A stretch of 64,000 bases of DNA from RFPW01 sp040401595 (GTDB lineage: Bacteria > Pseudomonadota > Gammaproteobacteria > Burkholderiales > Burkholderiaceae_E), in assembly GCA_040401595.1 (NCBI GenBank), contig JBBAOE010000013.1, forward strand, positions 1 through 64,000, written 5' to 3'. Numbering within the stretch: the first letter of the stretch is position 1; every line of letters starts with the position of its first letter. Positions 49,543 to 59,009 of this stretch are shown in pieces. The position numbers and the translations under genes were made by a program. The notes under the pieces are model-generated. The model saw only the letters and a program-made list of their open reading frames with translations. It was not told where the DNA came from and made no database searches.

Positions 49543-50361
49543 TTAGCCTTGCTCCTTCGCCCGCACAAATAGGCTCTGGGTTGCCCGGCCAATCAATCCA
49601 TCGAGATCATAAAGCGCAGATTCCGCCAGACCGCCACCGTCGGGGCCCAGGTAGGTTCTCGCGTCGAGCCCAATCCATTCGCCTCGCGGTCGACGCAGCA
49701 GATTGATCGTCAAGTCCGAGTTAACGAACACATGCGTCTTGAAGCCCAACGCTGCACTGATGCCGTTGCCGCAATCCGCGGCAACGGCAACACGCTGGTA
49801 GGCGCTGGGGGTTTCACGGTCGACCAGCGGTTTCATGAACCGGAACCAGGCGAAGCAAGGACCTTTGAAAAACAGGCCGCTGGCAACCCGGGCTTCCATC
49901 AGATGGAAGTACCCCAGATTGGTAGGGTCATGGAAGGGCGGGAACTGGCGAGGGCACTGTTCTGGCCCGATCGCGAGGGTCGGGTGATCAACGATCTGCG
50001 CTGGCAACCCGATGGGCTGTTCCCGTTGGGCCAGTGCCGTGAATCGGGCGACGGTCTTTTCGCCAGCGATGAGCTCGGCATTGAGGTGTGCAGCGTTTCG
50101 ACCACCGTACTCGACCTCAACCGTGACCTTCAAGGGTGCGATCGGTACGGGTCGCAAGAGGTTCGCTGTCAAGCGTCCGATATGCTCGAGCCCCAAAGAG
50201 GTGGCTTGTTGCTCGATCGCGCGGCATACCAGCGCGATGGGCGGCCCGGCATGTTGGTGATCCGGGTGCCACGGTCCGCGGGTAAGTCCGCTGCTCTCGT
50301 ATCCACCGTCGGTGCGGCTGGAGAAGCCTGCGTCTGGCAGCATAATCGTAGACTGGGTCAT
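49543..50361 (-). CDS. Thioesterase family protein (double hotdog, TesB/PF13622-like)
   Basis: The protein has 272 residues. The hotdog pattern is WHPDHQHAGPPIALVCRAIEQ..LTANLLRPVPIAPLKV in the first half, with SDLTINLLRRPRGEWIGLDARTY in the second. It would hydrolyse an acyl-CoA to acid and CoA. It lies 56 bp before the Bug receptor on the same strand. Its ATG is only 16 bp from the divergent SOUL gene, so the promoter of at least one gene overlaps coding DNA. Confidence 0.85.
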   Translation of the reverse strand: MTQSTIMLPDAGFSSRTDGGYESSGLTRGPWHPDHQHAGPPIALVCRAIEQQATSLGLEHIGRLTANLLRPVPIAPLKVTVEVEYGGRNAAHLNAELIAGEKTVARFTALAQREQPIGLPAQIVDHPTLAIGPEQCPRQFPPFHDPTNLGYFHLMEARVASGLFFKGPCFAWFRFMKPLVDRETPSAYQRVAVAADCGNGISAALGFKTHVFVNSDLTINLLRRPRGEWIGLDARTYLGPDGGGLAESALYDLDGLIGRATQSLFVRAKEQG

Positions 50362-50377
50362 GACTGGAGAGCATGCG

Positions 50378-51106
50378 ATGAGTAAAAGCGCGATTCAACG
50401 AGCCATCACGTTGGCTTGCTGGTTTTTGAGTGTATTCGCAATCATGATCGGAGAGCCAGCCATGGCGATCGAGGAACCAGAATTTGTGGTTGAACTCAAA
50501 TCGGATCGATTCGAAATCCGTCAGTACCGCCCGATCATCGTCGCCGAGACCTTCGTCGACGGCGATCTCGATGCCGCCTCGAGCACGGGGTTTCGACGGA
50601 TTGCGGCGTACATCTTCGGGGAAAATCAGAGCGCCAGCGTCAGGGAAGCTCAGGGTGCGGTTTCGACCAGTGAGAAGATCGCCATGACGGCGCCGGTGAC
50701 CGTAGAACCCATGCCGGTCCCTGCGAGGAAAGGGGAACCAATCGCGATGACGGCCCCCGTGACCGTGGAACCCCAGACCCAATCAGTAACGAGCGTGGCA
50801 ATGGATGCGAATCGCTGGCGGATCCACTTCGTCATGCCCAGGAAGTTTTCGATGGCGACGTTGCCGCGTCCGATCAACTCGCTGGTGACCTTGCGCGAGG
50901 TTCCAGCCAAGCGCTATGCCGTTTTGTCGTTTGCAGGCTTTGCAGGTTTGACCAAGAGCCAGGGCCTCGTCGATGAGCTTGCCGCCTGGGTTAAAGGGCA
51001 GGGACTACGCGCGGTAGCCGCGCCTCAGATGGCTCGTTATGACCCGCCTTGGCAATTACCGTTCTTTCGTCGCAACGAAATTCTTCTCGAGATCGCGACA
51101 CCCTGA
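50378..51106 (+). CDS. SOUL family heme-binding-like protein with internal duplication
   Basis: The protein has 242 residues from the ATG at 50378 (GGAG upstream). A signal peptide (LACWFLSVFAIMIGEPAMA) is followed by the SOUL domain (FVVELKSDRFEIRQYRPIIVAET). Residues 101-111 and 122-132 repeat IAMTAPVTVEP exactly, 63 bp apart; the SOUL family usually has one EKIAMTAPV segment. Some bacterial SOUL proteins bind heme or other porphyrins. The function here is unknown. It diverges from the thioesterase by 16 bp. Confidence 0.85.
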   Translation: MSKSAIQRAITLACWFLSVFAIMIGEPAMAIEEPEFVVELKSDRFEIRQYRPIIVAETFVDGDLDAASSTGFRRIAAYIFGENQSASVREAQGAVSTSEKIAMTAPVTVEPMPVPARKGEPIAMTAPVTVEPQTQSVTSVAMDANRWRIHFVMPRKFSMATLPRPINSLVTLREVPAKRYAVLSFAGFAGLTKSQGLVDELAAWVKGQGLRAVAAPQMARYDPPWQLPFFRRNEILLEIATP

Positions 51107-51193
51107 AGGCCACCCAAACTAGGGAATTCCCGGGGGTTGTTATGGTTGTGCCATTGGGTGTCTATCGGTCAGGCTACGCGCAAAGGAGTTGAT

Positions 51194-52249
51194 ATGTCCC
51201 AATTCGCACTTTTCCGTTCCCGTGTTGTTCAAACCAGGCCGCAGAACAGTCACGCCGTCTCGCCCGCGCAGGCCCCGCGATTTCGCTCATCGCGGCGCTG
51301 GATCGGGCTCCTGGCCGCAGCGCTCTTCGGGATGCCAGCCATGGTGCTGCACGCGCAGACGTTTCCCAGCAAACCCATCAAACTGGTTGTGACATTTCCG
51401 ACCGGTGGAGCGCCCGATATCCTCTCGCGCATCTTCAGCGAGAAGGCCCAGCTGGGGCAGCAAGTCCTGGTGGATAACAAGCCTGGCGCGGGTGGCAATA
51501 TCGGTGCCGATTTCGTGTCGAAGGCTGCCCCGGATGGCCACACGCTGGTTATGGGTACGGTCGGCACCCATTCGATCAATGGCGCGCTATACGAAAAAAT
51601 GCCCTATGACATGGTCAAGGGATTCGCTCCCGTTGCCCTGGTCGCATCGGCGCCGAATTTGTTGGTGGTCAATAATGATTTGCCGGTCAAAACGGTTACG
51701 GAACTGATCACGTATCTCAAAGCCAATCCGAACAAGGCCTCCTTCGGTTCACCCGGCATCGGCAGCTCGGTCCATGTCTCGGGTGAACTGTTCAAATCCC
51801 TGACCGGAACCTCGATGACTCACGTGCCGTACAAGGGTCGTCAGTTCGCCATCCCGGATCTGGTCGGTGGAACTATTCAGTTGATGTTTGACAACATGCC
51901 GTCGGCCCTGCCAATGGCGCGTGAGGGAAAAATCCGCGCGGTTGCGCAAACGACCGCAAAACGTTCGGCCGCAGCGCCCGATGTTCCGACGGTCGCTGAA
52001 ACCATCCCCGGGTTCGAAGCAACGACCTGGTTTGCCATGTTCGCCCCGGCCGGGACCCCCAGGCCCGTGATCGATCGTATCCATGCTGAGGTGGTGCGCG
52101 TATTCCAACTTCCTGATGTTCAGGAGAAGCTCAAAACCTTGGGTCTCGACCCGATTCTGTCGACGCCCGAGGAGTTGGCGCGCTATCAGGCCACCGAGAT
52201 CGTCAAGTGGGCCAAGGTGGTCAAAGAGTCTGGCGCCAAGGCAGAGTGA
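51194..52249 (+). CDS. Bug-type tripartite tricarboxylate receptor protein
   Basis: The protein has 351 residues from the ATG at 51194, with AAAGGAG upstream. A long N-terminus carries the signal peptide WIGLLAAALFGMPAMVLHAQ, then TFPSKPIKLVVTFPTGGAPDILSRI, DNKPGAGGNIGADFVSKAAPDGH and THVPYKGRQFAIPDLVGGTIQLMFDNMPS. It is a second, diverged copy of the family found at 48344, with no membrane permease partners in the window. The HCCA-isomerase-like gene starts 7 bp later, so they are probably co-transcribed and may share a ligand. Confidence 0.9.
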   Translation: MSQFALFRSRVVQTRPQNSHAVSPAQAPRFRSSRRWIGLLAAALFGMPAMVLHAQTFPSKPIKLVVTFPTGGAPDILSRIFSEKAQLGQQVLVDNKPGAGGNIGADFVSKAAPDGHTLVMGTVGTHSINGALYEKMPYDMVKGFAPVALVASAPNLLVVNNDLPVKTVTELITYLKANPNKASFGSPGIGSSVHVSGELFKSLTGTSMTHVPYKGRQFAIPDLVGGTIQLMFDNMPSALPMAREGKIRAVAQTTAKRSAAAPDVPTVAETIPGFEATTWFAMFAPAGTPRPVIDRIHAEVVRVFQLPDVQEKLKTLGLDPILSTPEELARYQATEIVKWAKVVKESGAKAE

Positions 52250-52256
52250 ACTGCGG

Positions 52257-52907
52257 ATGAGTCGTCAGATTGCGTTTTATCTGGACTTCATCAGTCCCTA
52301 CGCCTATCTGGCCTTTCACGACTGCCCCAAGGCCCTGGCGGGCCTTGATGTTGAAATTCACTACCAACCGATCCTGTTTGGTGCCCTGCTGCAGCGCCAC
52401 GGCCAATTGGGACCCGCCGAGATCAGCGGAAAACGCGAATGGACCTATCGGCAGGTGCTTTGGTTGGCGCAACAGCAAGGGTGTGCCCTGCGATTGCCCT
52501 CACAGCATCCCTTCAATCCCCTGGCGCTGCTGCGGTTAGCCGTTGCCAGCCTGTCAGGCGCTCCATCAGATCGTGCGATTTGTCAGCAGATCTTCGAATA
52601 CGTCTGGGCCAGTGGTCTGGATCCGAGCGATGCCGAGCGATTCCAGCACCTGCGTGCCGCACTGAATCCACCAAGCGATCCGGCGTCCGAGACGGTCAAA
52701 CGTCGATTGCGTGACGCTACCGAGTCGGCGATGCAGGATGGCGTGTTCGGGGTGCCGACCTTTGCGGTGGATGGAAAGTTATTTTGGGGTCGCGATGCGT
52801 TGCCAATGCTTCGCGACTATCTGATGGGCGCAGGCTGGTTTGGTTCGGGTCAGTGGGAGGACTGCGCGTCATTACCCATCGGCATCCGACGCACCAGAAT
52901 CAGCTGA
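52257..52907 (+). CDS. 2-hydroxychromene-2-carboxylate isomerase-like (DsbA superfamily) protein
   Basis: The protein has 216 residues. The family active-site start is FYLDFISPYAYLAF with Ser13 and the SPY motif typical of HCCA isomerases, the later loop is FGVPTFAVDGKLFWGRDAL. HCCA isomerases use glutathione to isomerise chromene carboxylates in naphthalene-type pathways; other members act on quite different compounds. It follows the Bug receptor by 7 bp. It overlaps the convergent nitronate monooxygenase by 8 bp. Confidence 0.85.
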   Translation: MSRQIAFYLDFISPYAYLAFHDCPKALAGLDVEIHYQPILFGALLQRHGQLGPAEISGKREWTYRQVLWLAQQQGCALRLPSQHPFNPLALLRLAVASLSGAPSDRAICQQIFEYVWASGLDPSDAERFQHLRAALNPPSDPASETVKRRLRDATESAMQDGVFGVPTFAVDGKLFWGRDALPMLRDYLMGAGWFGSGQWEDCASLPIGIRRTRIS

Positions 52908-53883
52908 AGACGGCTAGGCCTTGCCTCGCTTCGATAAATTCGCGTTTGAACCGGGCGACCAGTTCTGCCGCGGGTAAGACTTCGCGGATAGCGCCGATCC
53001 CTTGACCGCAGCCCCAGATGTCCTTCCAGGCTTTTGCAGTGCTGGCGCCTTCGCCAGTGGCGAAATTCATTTTGCTGGGGTCGCTGTTGGGCAGGTTCTC
53101 GGGATCCATGCCGGCATTGCGGATACTGCCTTTGAGGTAATTGCCGTGTACGCCCGTGTAGAAGTTGCTGTAGACGATGTCATCTGAATTCGATTCGGTG
53201 ATCATCTTCTTGTACCCGTCGGCTGCGCGCGCTTCATCGGTGGCGATGAACGCTGAGCCGATGTAGGCGAAGTCAGCCCCCATCGCGAGCGCCGCCAGTA
53301 TCGCCGCGCCCGACGAGATCGATCCTGAGAGCGCCACAGGGCCCCCAAACCAATCGCGGATCTCCTGAATCATCGCGAACGGACTCTTGACGCTGGCGTG
53401 GCCACCTGCGCCCGCAGCGACTGGAATCAGACCGTCGGCGCCTTTTTCAATCGCCTTGTGGGCGAAGACGTTGTTGATCACGTCATGCAGCACAAGGCCG
53501 CCCCAACTGTGCACTGCCTGATTCACGTCCTCGCGTGCACCCAGACTCGTGATGGTGATGGGGACCTTGTATTTGGCACACAGTTGCAAGTCATGCTCGA
53601 GGCGGTCGTTACTTCGGTGGACGATCTGGTTGATCGCGAAGGGTGCGGAAGGTGATTCCGGATGAGCCCGGTCATGGGCAGCCAAGGTTTCGGTGATCTC
53701 AGCCAGCCATTCGTCCAATTGTGATGCCGGGCGGGCATTGAGTGCGGGCATCGAGCCCACGACGCCGGCTTTGCATTGCGCGATGACGAGCTTGGGGTTG
53801 CTGATGATGAATAGTGGAGAGCCGATCACGGGGAATTTGATGTTCTGTAGGATCGGGGGCAGGGTGCGGGCGGGTGGGCTCAA
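52900..53883 (-). CDS. Nitronate monooxygenase family protein (third copy)
   Basis: About 327 residues from TTG 53883, preceded by AGGAG six bases upstream; this fits the family better than the upstream open frame to 54084, which has an unrelated Arg/Pro-rich stretch. Features: FPVIGSPLFIIS, NQIVHRSNDR, TSLGAREDVNQ, the AGAGGH loop and ALSGSISSGAAILAALAMGADFAYIGSAF, then YSNFYTGVHGNYLKGSIRNAG. It is not close to the pair at 8555-10476. The substrate is unknown. Confidence 0.85.
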   Translation of the reverse strand: MSPPARTLPPILQNIKFPVIGSPLFIISNPKLVIAQCKAGVVGSMPALNARPASQLDEWLAEITETLAAHDRAHPESPSAPFAINQIVHRSNDRLEHDLQLCAKYKVPITITSLGAREDVNQAVHSWGGLVLHDVINNVFAHKAIEKGADGLIPVAAGAGGHASVKSPFAMIQEIRDWFGGPVALSGSISSGAAILAALAMGADFAYIGSAFIATDEARAADGYKKMITESNSDDIVYSNFYTGVHGNYLKGSIRNAGMDPENLPNSDPSKMNFATGEGASTAKAWKDIWGCGQGIGAIREVLPAAELVARFKREFIEARQGLAVFS

Positions 53884-54250
53884 GGTGTCTCCTGATTGAG
53901 CAGATCGCGACGTGGCGCTCGGGACGACGGGTTCTGTTGAAGTATTGCAGGCTCGGGACCGATACGGGTTCTGCTGCGGATACAGTCCCTGCCGGAACCT
54001 CGCGCCTCGTCCAAGTTGGGCGGGTGCCGTTTGACGGGTTCGGATTCGCTTGCAATCATGCCTTCGCCACCTTGATTCGGGCAAGTTGTGACTCGACCGT
54101 TCCGCGCGGGAAGATGACGGTGACGGTGACGGTGACGTTGATGGTCAGGATTCGGGTGGCAGTTCGATGGCTAGGGCCAGTGGGCTATGGTCGGTATCCA
54201 AAAAATGCGACGCAAGCGTCGCCTGTTGCGCTGGTGCAAGGTAGATCGTT
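53884..54250. other. Divergent intergenic region with hexanucleotide repeat
   Basis: This 367-bp gap lies between the TTG of the nitronate monooxygenase and the lipocalin-like gene. Open frames in it have low-complexity Arg/Val-rich products and no ribosome sites, so I see no gene. It holds the GACGGT repeat at 54115-54138. Confidence 0.55.
54115..54138. repeat. GACGGT hexanucleotide tandem repeat
   Basis: About three and a half perfect copies of GACGGT, followed by a degenerate one, lie in the gap upstream of the lipocalin-like gene. It could vary in number between strains. Confidence 0.7.
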
Positions 54251-54652
54251 ATGAATTCAATTCCCAATTTGATCGGGCAATGGCGTCTTGTCACAACCCG
54301 ATCCCACGATCAGGATGGAGAGCCCATGCGGTTGCCCTATGGCCCACAGCCAATGGGCGTACTGGTCTTTTTTGACAATGGACGCATGATGGCGAGTCTT
54401 TGCGATGGTCGAGCCGTGGTTCCCGAGGCTGAATCGCCTCGCGAGTTCGTTGCCTATGGTGGCCATTACACTTTCGATGGTAAGACTCTGAGCACCCGTG
54501 TGGACTTCACTTCGGATACTCCGCGGATGGGTACGGATCAGGTGCGCGGCGTCAAATTCAGCGCAGGGTTGCTGACACTCTTCCCGCCCCCCCGCCCGTT
54601 CGAGGGTCGAACCCAGCACCGCGAACTCGTCTGGGAACGCATCTCCGACTGA
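54251..54652 (+). CDS. Lipocalin-like domain protein
   Basis: The protein has 133 residues with no signal peptide. The pattern matches the lipocalin-like (PF13924) family: LIGQWRLVTTRSHDQDG, YGPQPMGVLVFFDNGRMMASLCDG and YGGHYTFDGKTLSTRVDF. A small ligand-binding barrel is expected, but the ligand is unknown. No close operon partner; the RND adaptor starts 74 bp later. Confidence 0.82.
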   Translation: MNSIPNLIGQWRLVTTRSHDQDGEPMRLPYGPQPMGVLVFFDNGRMMASLCDGRAVVPEAESPREFVAYGGHYTFDGKTLSTRVDFTSDTPRMGTDQVRGVKFSAGLLTLFPPPRPFEGRTQHRELVWERISD

Positions 54653-54726
54653 TTGGCCCGTTTTCGTTGGGCGCCTGCGAGGACTACACTCGCGCCCAGA
54701 TCCGCAAGGACATCCTGGGGTAGGCA

Positions 54727-55923
54727 ATGACGATGACGATGCGCGAATTTTTTGCAGTCCACCCGATCTTGCCTGGCGCGAGGAACGTGCGGCGGATTCC
54801 GGTGGCGATCGCCCTGGCCTGCGGTCTGGCCTGGCCGCCCGTCGATGCGGCCCCGGCGGATCAGCCCACTGTGGCTGCCCCAGCAGCCCAGCCCCCCTTA
54901 GCCGCCCCGCCTTCTGGTTCAGCCCCCGCGGTGTCAAAGCCCTCGCTGACGGTATCCACGGTCGAGCCGAGTCCCTTGACAGTGCCCATCCAGTTGCCTG
55001 CGAATGGCAGCCTCGCCGCCTGGCAGGAGTCCGTGATCGGGGCCGAAGCCAACGGGCTGCGCTTGACCGAGGTCAAGGTGAACGTTGGCGACCGGGTCCG
55101 TCAGGGGGACCTGCTGGCGAGCCTGCAGTCCGATACGATCCGTGCTGAACTGGCGCAGGCGAAGGCCAGCCTCGCCGAGGCGTTGGCAAACCTGCAGAAG
55201 ACCAAAACGGATATTGAATCGGCGCGTGCACTCCTTCAGAAGGGTTTCATCAGCGGGGGCCAGATGAATCAGTCCCAGTTGAATGAGTCGGTTGCGCAGG
55301 CGCGTGTCGAAGCGGCTCAGGCACTGATTCAGGTGCAGCAGGTGCGGCTCAGTCAGACCCAGGTCCGGGCACCTGACGCCGGGGTAATCTCCGCCCGCAC
55401 CGCCAGCCTCGGGAGTGTGGTCGGGGCCGGTAATGAACTCTTTCGGCTGATCCGGCAAGGCCGTCTGGAGTGGCGCGCTGAGGTCACGGCGAGCGAAATC
55501 GGTCGGGTCGTGATCGGGGCTTCGGTGAGCGTGGTGGCGGCAAGCGGTGCCGTGCTTAAGGGCCGCGTTCGAATGATCTCACCGTCGGTTGATCCGCAAA
55601 CGCGCAATGCACTCGTCTATGTCGATCTTCAGGAACCGCTCGGTAGCGCGCGTGCGGGGATGTTTGCCCGCGGCATCATCGACCTGGGAAGCAGCCTGGC
55701 GCTCACGTTGCCGCAAACAGCGGTGATCGTTCGCGACGGCTTTAGCTATGTCTACCGGGTCGATTCGGACCAGAAAGTGTCGCAGATCAAGGTGCAAACC
55801 GGCCGGATGATCGGAGATCGACTTGAGGTGATCAGCGGCCTGGAGAAGGGTGTTCGGGTGGTTGCCAGCGGTGCCGCATTCCTGAACCACGGTGACCGCG
55901 TTCGCGTTGTGGCCGCCCCATGA
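54727..55923 (+). CDS. RND efflux periplasmic adaptor (MFP)
   Basis: The protein has 398 residues. A signal peptide lies in RIPVAIALACGLAWPPVDA, then an Ala/Pro-rich linker, the lipoyl half (ESVIGAEANGLRLTEVKVNVGDRVRQGDLLASLQSD), a coiled-coil hairpin (ELAQAKASLAEALANLQKTKTDIESARALL) and the second lipoyl half (VRAPDAGVISARTASLGSVV). It joins the inner-membrane pump to an outer-membrane channel, which is not in the window. Its stop overlaps the pump start (ATGA). Confidence 0.93.
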   Translation: MTMTMREFFAVHPILPGARNVRRIPVAIALACGLAWPPVDAAPADQPTVAAPAAQPPLAAPPSGSAPAVSKPSLTVSTVEPSPLTVPIQLPANGSLAAWQESVIGAEANGLRLTEVKVNVGDRVRQGDLLASLQSDTIRAELAQAKASLAEALANLQKTKTDIESARALLQKGFISGGQMNQSQLNESVAQARVEAAQALIQVQQVRLSQTQVRAPDAGVISARTASLGSVVGAGNELFRLIRQGRLEWRAEVTASEIGRVVIGASVSVVAASGAVLKGRVRMISPSVDPQTRNALVYVDLQEPLGSARAGMFARGIIDLGSSLALTLPQTAVIVRDGFSYVYRVDSDQKVSQIKVQTGRMIGDRLEVISGLEKGVRVVASGAAFLNHGDRVRVVAAP

Positions 55924-58900
55924 TCAACGTCTCCTCTTGGTCGATCCGCAATCCGATTCCGGCGGTCATGTTGTTCGTGTTGCTGACCATCGCGGGTTTG
56001 CTGGCGTTCGGTTCCATGAAGGTTCAGAACTTTCCGGATCTGGATCTGCCGACGATTGCAGTGACCGCAGTGTTGCCAGGTGCGGCACCCGCGCAGCTTG
56101 AAACCGATGTGGCACGTAAGCTCGAAAATGCCGTCGCGCCCTTGCAGGGGCTTAAGCACATCTATACCAAAGTTCAGGACGGTTCGGTCACGATTACGAC
56201 GGAGTTTCGCCTGGAAAAACCCGTCCAGGAAGCGCTCGATGAAGTCCGCTCTGCCGTGCAAGGCGCTCGCGCAGACCTACCAGGAGAGATGCGGGACCCG
56301 GTGCTTCAGAAGATCAATCTGGCCGGAACGCCGGTATTGGTCTACACGGTGCAATCAGCCGCGATGGACGAGGAAGCCTTGTCCTGGTTTGTTGACAACG
56401 ACGTTACCCGCAAACTGCTGGCGGTCCGTGGCGTTGGCGCAGTCAATCGGGTTGGTGGAGTCTCGCGTGAGATTCGGGTCTCGATCGATCCTCTGAAACT
56501 GCAAGCGCTTGGACTCACGACCGTCGAAGTTTCGCGCCAACTGCGACAGATTCAGCAGGAGGCGTCCGGGGGGCGGGCATCTCTCGGGTCTGGAGAGCAA
56601 CCGCTGCGCACGATGGCTACGGTCAAGACGGCCCAGGAAATCGCAACGATTGAGGTGGCGCTCGCCAGCGGACGTCATATCCGCCTGGATCAGATCGCCC
56701 AGATCAGCGACACCATTGCCGAGCGGCGCGCGGGTGCGTTGTTGAATGGCAAGCCGGTCGTCGCATTTGAAGTGGTCCGAAGTCGCGGTGAGAGTGAGGT
56801 TGCGGTGGGTACCGCTGTGCGCGCCGCGCTGGAGCAACTCAGGAAGCAGCGCCCAGACATCGAATTGACATTGGCGTTTGATTTCGTCACGCCCGTCGAA
56901 GAGGAATACGACGGCTCACTAAAACTTCTCTACGAGGGCGCGATTCTCGCGGTCATCGTCGTCCTGATTTTTCTTCGCGACTGGCGCGCGACCCTGGTAT
57001 CGGCTGTTGCGCTACCGCTGTCGGTCATTCCGGCCTTCATTGGGATGGCCTATCTGGGCTTTTCCATCAATGTCGTCACCTTGCTCGCGTTATCGCTGGT
57101 GGTGGGGGTGCTGGTGGACGACGCGATTGTCGAAGTTGAGAACATTGTTCGTCACCTTCGCATGGGCAAGACGCCTTATCAGGCCTCGATGGAAGCCGCC
57201 GACGAGATCGGACTCGCAGTGATCGCAACCACCTTCACCTTGGTGGCTGTATTTCTGCCGACAGCCTTCATGAGTGGAATACCCGGCAAGTTTTTTAAAC
57301 AGTTCGGCTGGACCGCTTCCCTTGCCGTATTCGCATCCTTGGTGGTTGCTCGAGTGCTGACCCCGATGATGGCCGCCTACCTGCTCAAACCCGTCGTGGG
57401 AGCGCATCGAGAACCGTTCTGGATGGGACCCTACCAGGCTTGCGCCCGATGGTGTCTGCACCACCGTTTCGTGACCATGGCATTGTCAGCGGTCTTTTTT
57501 GTGGGGTCGATCGCCCTGATCCCGCTGCTGCCAACGGGTTTTATCCCGCCCGACGATAATTCTCAGACACAGGTTTATCTTCAGCTACCACCCGGCAGCA
57601 CGCTCGCTCAGACGATGAGCGCAGCCGAGGACGTGCGCAAACGGGTAGCCGCCGTCGAACATGTGCGCAGCATCTACACCAGTGTCGGTGGCGGTAGTGC
57701 GGGCGGAGATCCCTTCGCGCCCGCGGGGGCAGCCGAGACGCGCAAGGCCACCCTGACCATTCAACTCGATCCTCGTGGCGAGCGACCGCTCAAGCAGGTG
57801 ATCGAGAGCGCAATTCGAACCGCGCTCGACCCCGTGCCCGGGGTGCGGACCAAGGTCGGGCTCGGTGGGTCGGGTGAAAAGTACGTGCTGGTGCTGACCG
57901 GGGAAGATCCGGTCGCACTGCAGCAGGCGGCGCAGGCAGTGGAGCGTGACCTGCGGACGATTCCCGGCCTGGGTAGCATCGCTTCGACCGCTAGCCTGAT
58001 TCGACCAGAACTCGCGATCCGACCGAATCTGGCCCGCGCGGCTGATCTCGGCGTCACGTCGGCGGCGATCGCTGAAACATTGCGGGTTGCAACGCTTGGC
58101 GATTACGACACCGCGCTGGCGAAGTTGAACCTTTCCCAGCGGCAGGTCCCGATCGTGGTGCGACTCGATGATGCGGCCCGAACAAACTTGTCCGTCCTTG
58201 AGCGTTTGGCCGTACCCGGCAGTCGCGGGCCGGTCATGCTGGGCCAGGTTGCGACGCTCGAAGTCACGGGTGGGCCCGCCGTGATTGATCGATATGATCG
58301 TCAACGCAATATCAACTTTGAGATTGAACTATCCGGTCAACCGCTGGGTGAAGTGACCAGGGCTGCGATGGCCCTGCCCTCGATCCAGAATTTGCCCGTT
58401 GGGGTCAAGGTGGTTGAGGTCGGTGATGCGGAGGTGATGGGAGAACTGTTCGCAAGCTTCGGCCTGGCGATGCTCATTGGCATCCTCTGTATCTATCTTG
58501 TCCTGGTGTTGTTGTTCAAAGGGTTCTTGCATCCGTTCACGATCCTGGCTGCGCTGCCCTTGTCGCTGGGCGGAGCCTTTGTGGGTTTGCTGCTGGGACA
58601 CAAGAGCTTCTCGATGCCATCACTGATCGGCTTGATCATGCTGATGGGGATCGCAACCAAGAACTCGATCCTGCTCGTGGAATATGCGATCGAAGCCCGT
58701 CGGGGTCATGACGGACAGGATGGTCGGCCGATGGTAGCCGGCATGAACCGCTTCGATGCGCTGATGGATGCTTGCCACAAGCGGGCCCGCCCGATCGTGA
58801 TGACAACGATCGCGATGGGTGCCGGGATGCTGCCGATTGTGTTCGGCTGGGGCAGTGCGGATTCGAGCTTCCGCTCACCGATGGCGATCGCCGTCATCGG

Positions 58901-59009
58901 CGGGCTGATCACCAGCACCGTGTTGAGCCTGCTCGTCGTACCGGTGGTCTATGCCTTTTTGGACGATATTGGCGAGCTGGCTGCGCGCTTGATACGTCGG
59001 TTGCGCTAG
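55920..59009 (+). CDS. RND family efflux permease
   Basis: The protein has 1029 residues, full length for HAE1/multidrug-type pumps. Twelve membrane segments occur in two halves with large periplasmic loops. Transmembrane helix 4 carries LLALSLVVGVLVDDAIVEVENIV with the proton-relay Asp pair. The C-terminal half has GLIMLMGIATKNSILLVEYAIEARR. It exports hydrophobic compounds driven by protons. The stop is shared tail to tail with the GST gene: the tetramer CTAG supplies TAG on both strands. Confidence 0.95.
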   Translation: MINVSSWSIRNPIPAVMLFVLLTIAGLLAFGSMKVQNFPDLDLPTIAVTAVLPGAAPAQLETDVARKLENAVAPLQGLKHIYTKVQDGSVTITTEFRLEKPVQEALDEVRSAVQGARADLPGEMRDPVLQKINLAGTPVLVYTVQSAAMDEEALSWFVDNDVTRKLLAVRGVGAVNRVGGVSREIRVSIDPLKLQALGLTTVEVSRQLRQIQQEASGGRASLGSGEQPLRTMATVKTAQEIATIEVALASGRHIRLDQIAQISDTIAERRAGALLNGKPVVAFEVVRSRGESEVAVGTAVRAALEQLRKQRPDIELTLAFDFVTPVEEEYDGSLKLLYEGAILAVIVVLIFLRDWRATLVSAVALPLSVIPAFIGMAYLGFSINVVTLLALSLVVGVLVDDAIVEVENIVRHLRMGKTPYQASMEAADEIGLAVIATTFTLVAVFLPTAFMSGIPGKFFKQFGWTASLAVFASLVVARVLTPMMAAYLLKPVVGAHREPFWMGPYQACARWCLHHRFVTMALSAVFFVGSIALIPLLPTGFIPPDDNSQTQVYLQLPPGSTLAQTMSAAEDVRKRVAAVEHVRSIYTSVGGGSAGGDPFAPAGAAETRKATLTIQLDPRGERPLKQVIESAIRTALDPVPGVRTKVGLGGSGEKYVLVLTGEDPVALQQAAQAVERDLRTIPGLGSIASTASLIRPELAIRPNLARAADLGVTSAAIAETLRVATLGDYDTALAKLNLSQRQVPIVVRLDDAARTNLSVLERLAVPGSRGPVMLGQVATLEVTGGPAVIDRYDRQRNINFEIELSGQPLGEVTRAAMALPSIQNLPVGVKVVEVGDAEVMGELFASFGLAMLIGILCIYLVLVLLFKGFLHPFTILAALPLSLGGAFVGLLLGHKSFSMPSLIGLIMLMGIATKNSILLVEYAIEARRGHDGQDGRPMVAGMNRFDALMDACHKRARPIVMTTIAMGAGMLPIVFGWGSADSSFRSPMAIAVIGGLITSTVLSLLVVPVVYAFLDDIGELAARLIRRLR

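Noticed and set aside
53884..54084. N-terminal extension of the third nitronate monooxygenase
   Set aside because: The extra residues are Arg/Pro-rich and unlike the family; TTG 53883 has AGGAG at good spacing.
54115..54138. GACGGT repeat as a CRISPR or regulatory array
   Set aside because: The unit is only six bases with no spacers; it is a simple tandem repeat.
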